From positions 1,431,001 through 1,495,000 of the forward strand of contig JAMYGW020000006.1 of assembly GCA_025617375.2 (NCBI GenBank): DNA of 64,000 nt, given 5' to 3'. Positions within the stretch are counted from its first letter, which is position 1, and every line of letters starts with the position of its first letter. The stretch comes from Acarospora socialis (Eukaryota; Ascomycota; Lecanoromycetes; Acarosporales; Acarosporaceae). Below, one piece after another: positions 23,701 to 34,500 of the stretch. The position numbers and the translations under genes were made by a program. A model generated the notes under the pieces. It did no database searches. It saw only the letters and a program-made list of their open reading frames with translations, and was not told the origin of the DNA.

Positions 23701-23857
23701 TCGGACGGAATCGCCTCCCAGTCAACAGGCCGGAATGAATTCGCTTGAGGAAAGTGGATGGGCTAATATGCTCGGCGATTTTGGTTGGGACTCTTTGGGG
23801 GGAGTTCCGGATCCTCTAGCTCGAGATATCGAAGGTCGCTCAGCGCGCTCATCATGA
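20775..23857 (+). CDS. Zn2Cys6 transcription factor with fungal middle homology region
   Basis: Predicted exons 20775-21087, 21153-21498, 21553-22072, 22167-22658, 22711-22962 and 23045-23857, all phases closing; about 911 residues. The zinc cluster has six cysteines spaced CX2CX6CX6CX2CX6C at about residues 54-81 (ACVICRKRKLRC...), followed by the basic linker RRKSGPKRGYVKQLEARLAQVETLL, which continues as a dimerisation coiled coil across intron 1. The fungal_trans middle region spans about 220-640, including HQIYFEKIHPSIPVLHRPRYL, RAIRLAQMMGLHRLD and EREERRRAFWMTFCVDRYAS. The C-terminal 270 residues are Ser/Asn/Gln-rich and probably activating. I do not know the target pathway. The first two in-frame ATGs (20775 and 20787) are both possible. 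Confidence 0.9.
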
Positions 23858-24207
23858 TCTCTACTACGACATCCTCTTATTATTATGCTGACTACGACGT
23901 CCACGCTTCTGTAACTACCACATTTGTCCATCTTCCGGCGTATCTAGCGTGGAGGGAGGGTTATCTCGAGGGGCACACAATGAGCTGAACATACCCTCTT
24001 GCTGGCGAATCTGAAGCCGTCTCGCAATGGGCAGTCTGTTCTTATGGGTGGGGCAAGGTATGGTATTTCCATGGACATTACCACTTAGTGGCCTCTCCTC
24101 TCCATACATGGTCCATAAGGCCGTGTCAAAGATCATTAGATACTGTTCTTCTATCAGCAACCATCTACAACGCTGTGAACTCCTCAATGGAACATGTCCT
24201 AAAGTCA
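23858..24207. other. Short intergenic region between convergent genes
   Basis: 350 bases holding both 3' untranslated regions. Nothing else seen. Confidence 0.5.
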
Positions 24208-25328
24208 CTATAGACTCCCGCCCCCAGCACCAACAATCTTAAGTCCCATCGTATCACCAGAATATGCCAGCCAGTATCTTGACGGATGCCATGCCACATA
24301 AGGCGCCGGATTCGTCGTCGGCACAGTATGAACGTATTCGCCCGTCTCGACATGAGCCTGTTTCAGAATACCTATCAGCCACTACTACAAACCACCCCTC
24401 TTACCTCATCCAGACGTGCGCACTCACAATCTCCAATCCACAGCCCTCATCACTCCCCCCCACCACATAACTCCCATCGAAACTGAAGCTCAAACTCCTC
24501 ACGGCCCCGACCATGGCGCTCAAACTCCTCCGACACACCCACTCCGTCGTATCCCACAACGTCACCAACGCATCCGACCCGCCCACCCCCAAATACCGGC
24601 CGCGCGGACACAGCTCCAGACTAAAACACGCGCTCGTGTGGGCGTGCAGCACATGCAGGGCCTCCATGCCCGGCCAGCCCACCACCTTCACGCAGCCCTC
24701 GCCCGTCGTGACCAGCAGCTCCCGGGGCGGCGTGGCGTGCGCAAACGCCGTCTGGTTCGTCTGCACGGCCTGCGGCAGCGGCGCGCGCGCGCTCATCGTG
24801 CCCACGTCGACCGGCACCAGCGTGTCGTCTTTCCGCCCCACCACCACCACGCTCCCGTCGCCCGCCCACGCCAGCGTGAAGGCCTCCCCGCCCACCGCCA
24901 CGCTCGCCGTGCACGTCTTGCTTCGCACGTCCCAGAACCGCACCGTGCCGTCCGACGAGCACGACGCGAGCTCCGCTTCTTTGGTCGGGTTCCAGGCCAC
25001 CCGCTCGATGCCCCCCGTGTGGGCGCGCAGTTCGGTGCTGTTTTTCACGGCGGCTTTGTCTGGGTTCCAGATGCGGAGGGTGCGGTCGGCGGAGCCGGTG
25101 GCGATTAGGAGGCCGGTGGGATTCCAGGCGAGGGTGCGGAGGCTGGAGGAGGTGGGATGGGTTAGTGGGATTGACAAATAGTTGGGTTGGGAGAGGGGGA
25201 GGGGAAGGTTACGTGTGGGAGCCTGGAGTTCGCGAGGAGGGGTCGTGGTAGGTTTGGGTTTTGAGGGTGGAGAAGAGGGCGGAGAAGCGGTCTTTGGGGA
25301 TGGAGCGACGGGGTTGGATGGGTGCCAT
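24208..25328 (-). CDS. WD40 protein, THO complex subunit 3 (THOC3/TEX1) type
   Basis: Predicted exons 25328-25213, 25142-24428 and 24357-24208; about 326 residues. The true start (MAPIQPRRSIPKDRFSALF) is in a different frame from the longest open frame and joins it through a 70-base intron with a CCACTAACCC branch site. A second 70-base intron restores the family C-terminus (AHVETGEYVHT, VAWHPSRYWLAYSGD). WD repeats include SLRTLAWNPTGLLIATGSADRTLRIW, VAWNPTKEAELASCSSDGTVRFWD and LSFSFDGSYVVGGSDEG. In known members the propeller belongs to the THO/TREX complex, which couples transcription to mRNA export. The coding sequence is notably GC-rich, with long open frames on the opposite strand. Confidence 0.85.
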
Positions 25329-25666
25329 TGAGAATGATTGAGGGTGAATCTAGATTTTGAGTGATAAAGGATGGTTGAAAGGCTGTCCTGGTGGACGAGA
25401 AGTGAGGGTTGCGTCGCATTCGGAGCACCATTGATAGGTATGCTCAGGTTCACATGTCACATGTCGTAGAGGCACATTGTTGATCCGCACCGTTGCTCTT
25501 GGTTGTACTACGGTTGACCTCGAGCGTTACAACAGCAGAAAGCTACCTTAAATCAAACCACAGCTCTCCTGCGCAAATGCAATGTTTCCAAATCGGCCAC
25601 TATCACATCTACCAGATATCGTACAGCTTGATACTCAAATGTTCAACCTTCAGCCAGCGTCATCTC
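25329..25666. other. Short intergenic region
   Basis: 338 bases: promoter of the THOC3-type gene and 3' flank of the next minus-strand gene. No feature seen. Confidence 0.45.
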
Positions 25667-26407
25667 CTATAGCATGATCACACCAAGCATACCAGCCACA
25701 GCGGCGGCAGCACCAAAGACCAGTCGCGGGTTCCCAGCCGCAGCTGATACGCCAACTGCCTTCGAAGTAGATGTGGCCTGAGCGTTGCCAGTGGCCTGAG
25801 CGTTGCCAGTGGCTGTCATTCCCGTCGTAGCCGCAGCCCCGGCGACGTTTATGCTCATACCCGGATAAACACTTGCCTGGCTGGCCGTCGCGTTCAGAAG
25901 TTCGCGACTCACGAGCGACTTGTAGCCGAGGAGCAAGCCGCTCGCTTGTGACATGAGGGTCGATGAGAAGGGCCAGGGTGATGCCGCCGTGCCCAGCTGG
26001 CTCAGGTAAGCGGTTGGATCGTCCAGCAAGGATGTCAAGGCCCCAGCGTAGAGCGTGTTTAGGGCGTCTTTCTGTGCGGAAAGGCTCATGGCGACGCTAG
26101 GTGTCTTAGTAACGGCCGCCATGGCTGTTTGCTCAGCTAGGTAAATGTTGAAAGTATCGATGTGGATATATCTCGTGTAGAAGTCAATAGCGTCAAGCGT
26201 TAACGTGGCAAGCTAAGTAACGCTCCATTAGAAGACAGAACCATGTGTCTTTAGAGGGAGGGTCTGTACCGCATCCGTAGGAACTTGAGAAGCGTGCATG
26301 GTAGGCGTTACTAATTGCAAGATTCCGAGGTCGGAAGTGGGGCCCTGCCCTAAAGCATTCATAGGCAGTATGAGCGCTAGCAATGTGGCAGATAATGATG
26401 AGCGCAT
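25667..26407 (-). CDS. Small secreted protein with probable GPI anchor
   Basis: Predicted exons 26407-26270 and 26212-25667, with a 57-base intron (GTACAG...CTTAG, CTAAT branch site); about 227 residues. The signal peptide is MRSSLSATLLALILPMNALG. The mature region is helical and has no cysteine. It ends in a Thr/Ala/Gly/Asn-rich linker containing GNAQAT twice, then a small-residue site (AAAGN) and a hydrophobic tail to the last residue (LVFGAAAAVAGMLGVIML). That is the classical GPI-attachment layout. The upstream part of exon 2 (ATLTLDAIDFYTRYIHIDTFN) is open and in phase only with this splice, which supports the model. I recognise no enzyme family; a cell-wall or surface role is inferred. 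Confidence 0.7.
25773..25808. repeat. 18-base perfect tandem duplication inside the GPI-protein gene
   Basis: Two adjacent identical 18-base units (25773-25790 and 25791-25808) plus a partial third keep the reading frame and encode repeated GNAQAT in the linker before the anchor site. Confidence 0.85.
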
Positions 26408-27442
26408 GATAGATGAGGTCTTTGCAAACAATCGAATTCAAGAATTGTCCTATATAGATGATCTTGAGCGCTACTTTTCTTTTCGCTTTGGATGATAGAA
26501 GCTCGAGTAGTTTGCAACACATTCGGAGTAGGGGAATCTCTCGCCCCTTAAGTACCTTCTTTCTTTCGTTCTTTCTTTCTTTCTTTCTTTCATCCTGAAA
26601 CATACTAATACGAGGTCAGATGCATAGTCGCTAGGTACTGTGCTTGATAACGACCCGTGCCGGGGTTCCAGCCACTGGACGGAGGTCGCTGAGCTTAGAA
26701 AAGGGGATCCAGAATCTGCAACAAGATGTAGAACGCAATTAACGGAGCGGTTCCATAGCGAATAGAGAGACTCGACAAGCGAAAGGTTGCAGCATCGCCG
26801 TCAAAGTTGCCGTGCAGGCCCCCAAAGATATGCAAGCCACGCGGGGACGTAAGGTACGAGACGGTCTAAGATGGACGATAAGTCGCGAGGCTGCGATCGC
26901 CACCAACTTATCCTGCGTTGACACCACCTGCTCGAGTATATCTCCGTATGCTGCCTCAACACCATCCCAGATCAGGTCGTTATTCGAGGCAACCTATGCC
27001 CTTCACCGGGTAAACCCCGCGCCTAAGTCATGCTCAATATATATGTCTGAATGCATAAATAGAATATCACACATGTTTATTGCTAGGAGTTGGACACGGG
27101 TTAAGTTGCTAGTAAGAACGAAACAAGAGTGTGGATGTTAATATAAGTTAGCGCAGTCTATAGATGCTGCTCAGGCCTGAGTAAGGTATGAGTTAGTGTG
27201 GGCTAGGTATGATTGTAGGCATGGGAGGCCTGGATAACCACCCAAGTTAGGATTGTGTCCACTGTCGAGGCAGGCTTCGGGCTCGCATGGATTGCTAATC
27301 AGACTACTGATGGAAACTAAACCTGAACAGTGTAAGCAGAAGAGCTAAATTAGGTCTAGTTTGATTCTATCTTCAACCTCACCTCTTCGTTCATTCTCGA
27401 ACGAATGAAACAAGAGATGATAGAGACGAGAAACGAGAAAAG
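26408..27442. other. Intergenic region, 1.0 kb
   Basis: Divergent upstream region of the GPI-protein gene and RPP40. It contains a (CTTT)n microsatellite, listed separately. No tRNA or coding signal recognised. Confidence 0.45.
26556..26591. repeat. (CTTT)n microsatellite
   Basis: About nine imperfect CTTT units, one interrupted by a G, roughly 150 bases upstream of the GPI-protein start codon. Confidence 0.85.
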
Positions 27443-29088
27443 ATGTTCGAATTCGGCGTCGACGATCAACCGGCGTCGAAATGCTATGTCACTCATGGCT
27501 CCCTTCCGGCGTACATCGATCCCCGACAGCCTCCAACCAGGAAGAAGCCCTTCTCTACCATCTTAGACCATACCTTTGCGCATACGGTATTCCTTTCTGT
27601 AGTGCAATGGGTGACCCATCATTGCTGATTCGAATTTGCAAGCTTGAACTGGTTCTTCCAGAAGAGCTGTTCCATATTGTATGGGAAGAACTTGTCAGCA
27701 AAGTCGACAGAATTCAATATGCAAAAGTCTTCTTACCTTTATCTGCTCTCCTTGAAGGGGAGTTTTTCAACATCTACATCAAGTCGGGTACATTTTACTG
27801 CATATATGTGCCAATATCCTTCGATTTCTGTTCTCTGATATATAGTAGGCAACATTCTTATGCTTTCGGAAGGCCGACCTGGAGTCGATAACGTCTACTC
27901 TCTAGCAGACGGTATGCAAGCATCCCGTCCTAGAGAATCCGGTCGGATATACGACAGACTGGAAGTTTCTCCGCTCATATTTGCGTCATCTTTCCGTAGG
28001 CATATTGAGACTGGAACTGAACAAAGAGAGCTACGAGCGTGCCGGTCTCGTTGGAAAAGCAATCCGTGACGGAACAAGGAAACATGTAAAGACGAGATAT
28101 GGTTCGCTCTTGCTATCATCATCACCAAAGTGCCGGGGGCCGGACTGAGAAATCTTCTAGCAATTGAAATCAATCTCAGATTACCATCAATGCTGCACGG
28201 CAAGAAGGGCTTCGAAAGGATAGTGTGGGCTTTCAAGAATGTATTGAACAGTACGGTAACCTGGTTATTCCACGATTGTGAGGCCGGGGGGAAATCATCG
28301 GACGACGGTACGGATCGTCCCTGCTCCAGCGATGTTTGCGGGGTCGCCGTTGCAAGCTCAAAAGTCTAATTGCTGGTCCAGGCCAGCTGCAACCGCCAAT
28401 CCTGAGGCATCATCCGATCGTGAGAACCTGCGACCCACAGATTGCCAAACTAGCGTCAATTCTAGTCCCACCACTTGCCCCACCAGAAGGAGATACCGCA
28501 TCACACCGTGACGACTTTCAAGAATATGCCGTCGACATTAGCGAATGGCTGGGCCTACTTGCCCTGGATTCTCTCCGAGTACAGGCAGCCGACTCGATCG
28601 ACGCATATCTGAGCCGCTACGAAGTTCCTTCCCGTTCAGACGCTCAGGAGATGAATTTAGTACGTATCAGATGGAGAGGCTTGTTATCGGCGAAGTGGAT
28701 CACTCGGTTATTTTTGGAATCGATGTAAGTTCCGACCGTTGGGTGTGACCCCGTCGAAGCATCGCTCCTGCCTGATGGTTCGGACGAAACTTAGTCTCGA
28801 TGGCTAGTGTGGAGCCGGTCCCGCCTGAAACTAACGTTATTACGGTGCAGCAGATGCACTACTCGCAAATCGTGGTTCTTCCTAAGTGTTTCAGGGTCCA
28901 GATTGGACCCTCTGGGCTGCCATAATGGCTATACAATCCTTCGACTCCCCGAGCAGCAACCTATGAAGGTGATGGATATAGAATGTACCGAGACCGAAGC
29001 TGGGAAAGGGAATGATGTCAATAACTGCGAGCACCAACGCCAGTATGTAGTGTGGGACCATGTTGGCGCCTTCGATAGCGGTGTTTAG
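27443..29088 (+). CDS. RPP40: Ribonuclease P/MRP protein subunit RPP40
   Basis: Predicted exons 27443-27586, 27643-27787, 27849-27911, 27958-28101, 28161-28307, 28382-28724 and 28851-29088; every phase closes, giving about 407 residues. The reconstructed protein has the RNase P p40 order: MFEFGVDDQPASKCYVTHG, then LVLPEELFHIVWEEL, LRLELNKESYERAGLVGKAI, then YAIEINLRLPSMLHGKKGFERI, a C-terminal DDFQEYAVDISEWLGLLALDS with YLSRYEVP, and LRLPEQQ plus QYVVWDHVGAF. The family binds the RNA core of RNase P/MRP and supports 5' processing of pre-tRNA in the nucleus. The last intron ends in CAGCAG, so two acceptors three bases apart are possible. Without splicing the region looks like scattered short frames, so it is easily missed. 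Confidence 0.85.
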
Positions 29089-29592
29089 GAGAGTTGGAAT
29101 TCGGACCACGACAACGGTCTCCACATACGCATCCTGTCACCGTCTTTCAACAACTGGAACTAACTCAACACAGTATGGGGGACCTCATACATTGTCGTCT
29201 GGACTAATTTCGAGAGATATACTTCCTGTACTGCCAACAATTCCAACTATTGCAATCTCACCGTGCCATCTGATGACGACGCCGACTGACTGAACTATCG
29301 TGATCAGTTTCCATCTGAATTTCATCTGAACTCCAGCACCAGCTTCAATCGAAACATAATGGAGCCACCCATTGCCAGAGGTCGTTCCCCAGAAGCCATA
29401 AAATGCCCGTCTTTCTTCCATTTCCTTTCTCTTTCTTTCATCTATCGAAGCACGCCTTTCCAGCACCGCACAGCGATAATCCAGCACTTCACGACGAACA
29501 GCACTCCATCTCACTCCTAATCATCCATTCTCCTCTCTTCCCATCACTACTCTACATCTACATCGAGAACACATAGCCTTCATCGCAGCACG
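29089..29592. other. Intergenic region, 0.5 kb
   Basis: 3' flank of RPP40 and pyrimidine-rich promoter/leader of the next gene. Nothing else seen. Confidence 0.45.
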
Positions 29593-31193
29593 ATGGATTC
29601 CCTCCCTCTTACCGTTTGCCCCAGCCAGCTGCAGTTGCAGAGCACCGACGACCAGAGCCTCCAGTCCATCGAGGCGAGACTCTACCACAGTTGTCTTGAG
29701 GCGGGCTTCATCACCGACAGTCGTAAGTTTTTGTAGCTGCTCTCATACTCTGTCTCTCGTGGTCCTCCAGTCTATCTACTATCGTCTCAACTATTCTATC
29801 GTCCCTTCCATCATCTATTATCATCCCATTTGTCCGATTGCCGCTTTTTTCGTACATTGCTCCATTCTATTATGCATTGTTGCCCTAATTCTCCGATTCG
29901 ACTCTCTACGTCCATTCTCCATCTATTCCTCGACTACCACTCACCATATCCATCGCAATCTGTTTTCCGATCTCACTCCCAACCTCCCGCAATCCACTAC
30001 GTCAACACATCTATCCCATCATCATTCCTTTCTCCAACCATCAAATCATCTCAGGGCACCCCCCAACTAACCACCCACCCACACAGCTCTCTCCGACCCC
30101 CTCCCCTTCCCAACCATCATCCCCGACCCAGCACCCCCCTCGCCCTCTCCCGTCACAGAGGTAAGCACACCTGACCCCCTCCCTCACGGCGTCCCCCAAA
30201 CCCTAACACCACCCCGCCTTCAGCAGGCGCCCGCCCCCGCCCCCTCCAAAGAAGCCCCATTCGACGCGGACTTCTTCGCCGACCTCCTCTCCTCCTCCTT
30301 CACCTCCTCCACCGAACCCCCATCACTCTTCACCCTCGAGGAGGACCTCAACACCGACTCCGCCGCCGCCCTCCTCGAGCAATGGGAGGCCGCCAACAAC
30401 GAGCAGCAGCCCGCCGCCTCCGCCGACGCCTCCACCACCTACGAGGCGCTCTTCAGCAGCAGCAGCGGAGCCGTCTCCGTCCCCGTCGCCGTGGGGCAGG
30501 CGCCCGCCACGCCGGAGTCCTCCACGCGGAAGTCGTCCGATGACGGGCTCGGCAACCCGGATCCGTTAGGATGGGGGTGGGTCCCCGTCGCGGCGCAGGC
30601 GCCGACGCCGGGGGCCGCCCCGGGATACATGACGCCGCCGGGGTCCGGGAAGGCGGCGGAGATGGCCATGGACATGGCGATGGAGGTGGAGATGGAGGGG
30701 ATCGATTGGGAGGCGCTTTTGGCGAGTATGTTTTTCCTCTCGATCTCCGCTTTCCCGCTCGTCGTCGCCGTCCTGCGCTGCTGTGCTGTGCTGACCATCG
30801 CTCGCCGCAGCACCACTACCGGCTTTGGCACCCGCACCCGCACCCGCACCAGCACCGGTTTTCTTCCCCGCGCCCGCTCTCGCTCCGCTCTTCACCCCAG
30901 CACCGACGTCCATCTCTCCGACCCTCACGTCCCCCACCACCGCTCCGACTTCCGTGGCGCCCTCCCCAACCAAAACCAAGGCAAGCAAAGCCAAGGCTGC
31001 CGACCGTCGCGAGCGCAAAGTGACGCGCCGCCGCCGAGAGACGACCAAGGCGGCGCCGGGGACGTTCGTGTTTGCGGAGAACATCGTGCCGCCGCCGGAG
31101 GTGTACCACAGCGCGTATACGCATACGAGGGAGTATTGTCTCGATGCGCGGGGGAAGCAGTTGAGGAGGAGACGGTATGAGGATAAGATTTGA
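29593..31193 (+). CDS. Unrecognised acidic, Pro/Ala-rich protein
   Basis: Predicted exons 29593-29722, 30087-30160, 30224-30725 and 30811-31193; about 362 residues. I recognise no family. The N-terminus (MDSLPLTVCPSQLQLQ, then LYHSCLEAGFITDS) is helical. The middle is acidic and aromatic in the style of activation domains (FDADFFADLLSSSF, LFTLEEDLNTD). A later segment is Met/Glu-rich (MAMDMAMEVEMEGIDWEALL), followed by a Pro-Ala repeat. The last 85 residues are basic, RRERKVTRRRRETTK, then a compact conserved-looking tail with GTFVFAENIVPPPEVYHSAY and LDARGKQLRRRRYEDKI. No signal peptide or membrane segment. A nuclear regulator is my guess only. Intron 1 (364 bases) is unusually long and the intron 2 acceptor is CAGCAG. 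The exons are more GC-rich than the flanks. Confidence 0.65.
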
Positions 31194-31560
31194 TGGGGAA
31201 GCTCGTCGGTGTGTGGAGAGAGTCAAAGGATGGGGAATGAGTTGTGCTTATAGAGGACCTGAGGTTTTTGGGAGTTCACGGTTGGGATTGGGATAGAGGG
31301 TTATGAGTTATGTTGATGCGTGACGTTAAAGATGATGAGTTATGCGATTCGCAATGTTGTTATTAGACTGTATTTCTAATCCTGCTGTCCTTGTACTACA
31401 CCTATAGACAAATGCATAGAACGAGGGACTCCGTAACCCCAATGCGCTGAATACCCCCATGATGATGAATATCAAATGCTTCTTACACGTTCTACCCGCC
31501 CACTCTACCTCGACCAATCTCTCAGTCGCCCAACCAAGTACGCTCCTCAATCCAATCCGT
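31194..31560. other. Short intergenic region between convergent genes
   Basis: 367 bases with the 3' ends of the unrecognised gene and DNA2. No feature seen. Confidence 0.5.
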
Positions 31561-34500
31561 TCAAGAAGCGTCGTTCACGATATCCCTCAAAACAGGCCTC
31601 GTCTTCAAAACCGCCCGTCCATCTATCCGTCCCATTTTCTCCGGTACCTTCCCCACCTTGCCTACCTTCGTCGGACTCCTAACCGGCCCTTTCCTTGGAC
31701 TCGCTCCAGGGCTCAAAGCCAGACCCACCTTCTGACTTGTCCTAGGACTAGTAATAGTCCCCTGCGTCCCCACTCCACAACCATCCCAAACATGCCCCTC
31801 CAGCGCCCTGCTCGGCAAATCATACCTCCACCCCCTCCCCTCCACCAGCTCCGAAAACTCCCGCAAGAGCGCATTTCCACCCAACGTCGACCGACTTCCC
31901 AGAACCAACAACTTCGTCCTCGCTCGGGTAAATGCGACATTCACCCTCCGCCAATCCCGCAACAAATCGCCCACGTTCCGCGCCTCATTGCTGCGCACCA
32001 GACTCAGGATGATGACTTCCTTGTCGCGGCCCTGGAAGCGGTCCGCCGTGTGCATTTCGACGGCGGGCCGGTGGCGCAAGGTTTGGCGTAGCAGGGCCAG
32101 TTGCGAGCGGTATAGGGTAATGACGCCGATGTCGGTGGCTGGAACGCCGGTGGTGAGGAGGGCTTCGACGAGCTGCGTGCAGAGCGTGGCTTCGGTTGCG
32201 TTGATGATACGCGAGCCGTGCGCGGATTCGCGCGACTGCGGAAGGAGGGGGTCCGTGTTGACGAAGCGGGCTTTGGCAGTGGGGAGGAGGAGGTCGTGGA
32301 GCCAACAGGTTGTTCCGCAGGCGGGGTTTGAAGACGGCCATTTACCGTGGGACGTTTCGCCGGAGAGAAGAGTGGGTGATGGATGGTGATGGCGGTGGTG
32401 GTGTTTGAGAGCGGAGATGTTGGGAATGTTGATGGATCGGTTGGCGACGGCAGGAGTGCCACATTTGAGGCGGCCGTTATAGATGAGAGTGTTGCTCAGC
32501 GTCATGATGTCCTCACACATACGGTATTGATGCTCGAGGTTCACCACCGACGAAGGGTGTTTCTCGGATAGTAGTTTGAACAGACTGACGTCTAAGCCAC
32601 CTTCCTGCGCTTCTTTGTTCTGCACGAGAGGAGGCAGCTGGTAATGGTCGCCCACCAGGATGAAAGTCCTAGCCATGCGAATGGGACCGAGGCACACGGG
32701 CAGCGTGATCTGCGACGCTTCGTCAACTATGCAGTAGTCGAATACCCGCTGGCTGAAGATTGGATGGTTGACGCCGAGGCAGGTCGTGGCCACGACTTTC
32801 GAGTTCTCATAGGAAGCTCGCAACTCTTCCATCGTCTTCTTCGGTGTACCGGCCAGTGTGGCGAACTCCTGGACCGCCGGGTGAACCTTGGCAACAGCAC
32901 CTAAACGCAGGATGTTGATGCCGTCGTTGCGAATCTTTAAGAGAATATTATCGACAGCCGTATGTGTGTAAGAGGTTAAGAGGACGCTCTTGCCCTGCGA
33001 TACCAGCGCTCGTATGATGTGAGCGATTGTGGTCGTCTTTCCGGTACCTGGCATCCCGAGAACAAGAGCATAGTCTTTCGCACTCATCACCTTGTCGATC
33101 GCTCGCTTCTGATCGCTGTTGAGGCTCGCCTGGCTTGCAGGTCCAGAGAGACAATAAGTTGTAGATGCGGGCTTGAAGGTCGGAGCTTTGCCTTCAATCA
33201 CAAGACTGCGAATATCTCTTGCCTTGAAGAGATCCTTCTCCATAATCCGGATGAGATTGTTACGGACCGTTGCCATTCCGTTACTGAACTCATCTTTGTC
33301 AAGGCGGTACAAGATCTCTTCTTCCAGATTTGGGGACGGTACTCTCGACTGCTGTTTGCCATCTTTAAGGACCTCCATGACGCCTGCGAAGGTCTGATTA
33401 TCTCTTTCATTAAAGCCAGCCAACCTGGTTCGAGCATTGTGCAATCGTCGGTCAACGGCGACGGTGATGCGTCCTTTCCTCACGTTCGTTACATAACCGT
33501 TGGCCAACGCAAAATGACCTTTCTCGTCAGACACCACGACAGGCTCGCCTGTAGTTATTTGCGAGTCGGTGAAGAAGAGCTTGGTAGCTCCCTTTCTCTT
33601 GACAAACGTGTATCGATAACGGTTTATCTTTGGCCCATCTTCGTCCTCATGAGCTGAGCCGGGCTCAATGACAACGTTGGCAAAACACCTGCCGCGCTTT
33701 TCTCGTTCCGAACTCAGCAGAATCCACAGCTCCTTCCTGAATATCAACATATCTTTCTCTTCCTTAGTTAGGAGGTTATCCCACTTCTTGAAAAACACTC
33801 GGTGTTCTGGCGTAAGATGATGGACAACCTCGTCGAATTTTAGCCTCAATCCGCTCGTGTCGCCATCGCCACCGTCTACAAGCTTATGGTAGATGAAACA
33901 GGACGTTTTGGCATAGCATTTGCCGCATAGATGGGGACTCTTTAACATTGGTGGCAGTTCCATCCGGTGGCGAACATAGCAAGCAAGTTTGTTGCGCTGC
34001 ATTATCATATGCTGCAGCTCTTGCCGTAACGCGGGGATTCGTGAGACTTCAGAGGTTTCGAGGTAGTAAAGAATGCCATAGGTGATGTTGATATCTGACA
34101 ACCTCAGATTAGCATCGGGAATGTGCAAGCACGCTTAGAGTCACTGACCGTAACGATCAGACAGCAGAAGCGTGTACAGAGCGGTCTGCGCATTATGTGA
34201 CACATTTGAGTTATTCTTGCCCGTCTTGACCTCAAGCGGAACAGTGAGTGTCCTATCTGCTCGCCCATCCCGCATAACCACTTGGACAGTTGCATCAATA
34301 TTGCCCTTGAGACCGTACATGGGTGACCACACATGCTCCTCGACGTCGAGAAGCTTGTTTATGCTCATCAAAGCTTGCCTGCCATGTCTGTCTTTGACGA
34401 TTGCCTGGGGCTGTAGATAATTAGCTCTTCCCTGGACGCAAACGTGTATGGTGCTTACCCTCGGATATGCCTGGACATAGAGATCTGCCCAATCCTGCAG

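Noticed and set aside
24416-25181. Long plus-strand frames opposite the THOC3-type gene
   Set aside because: They mirror GC-rich WD40 exons; Arg/His/Ala-rich composition is typical of antisense shadows.
25143-25453. Upstream continuation of the THOC3-type open frame as its N-terminus
   Set aside because: It has no ATG and is Pro/Ser low complexity; another frame gives a proper start and splices in phase.
30566-31226. Several 120-170-codon frames on both strands over the Pro-Ala-rich gene
   Set aside because: High GC removes stops in all frames; only one frame joins to the other exons in phase.
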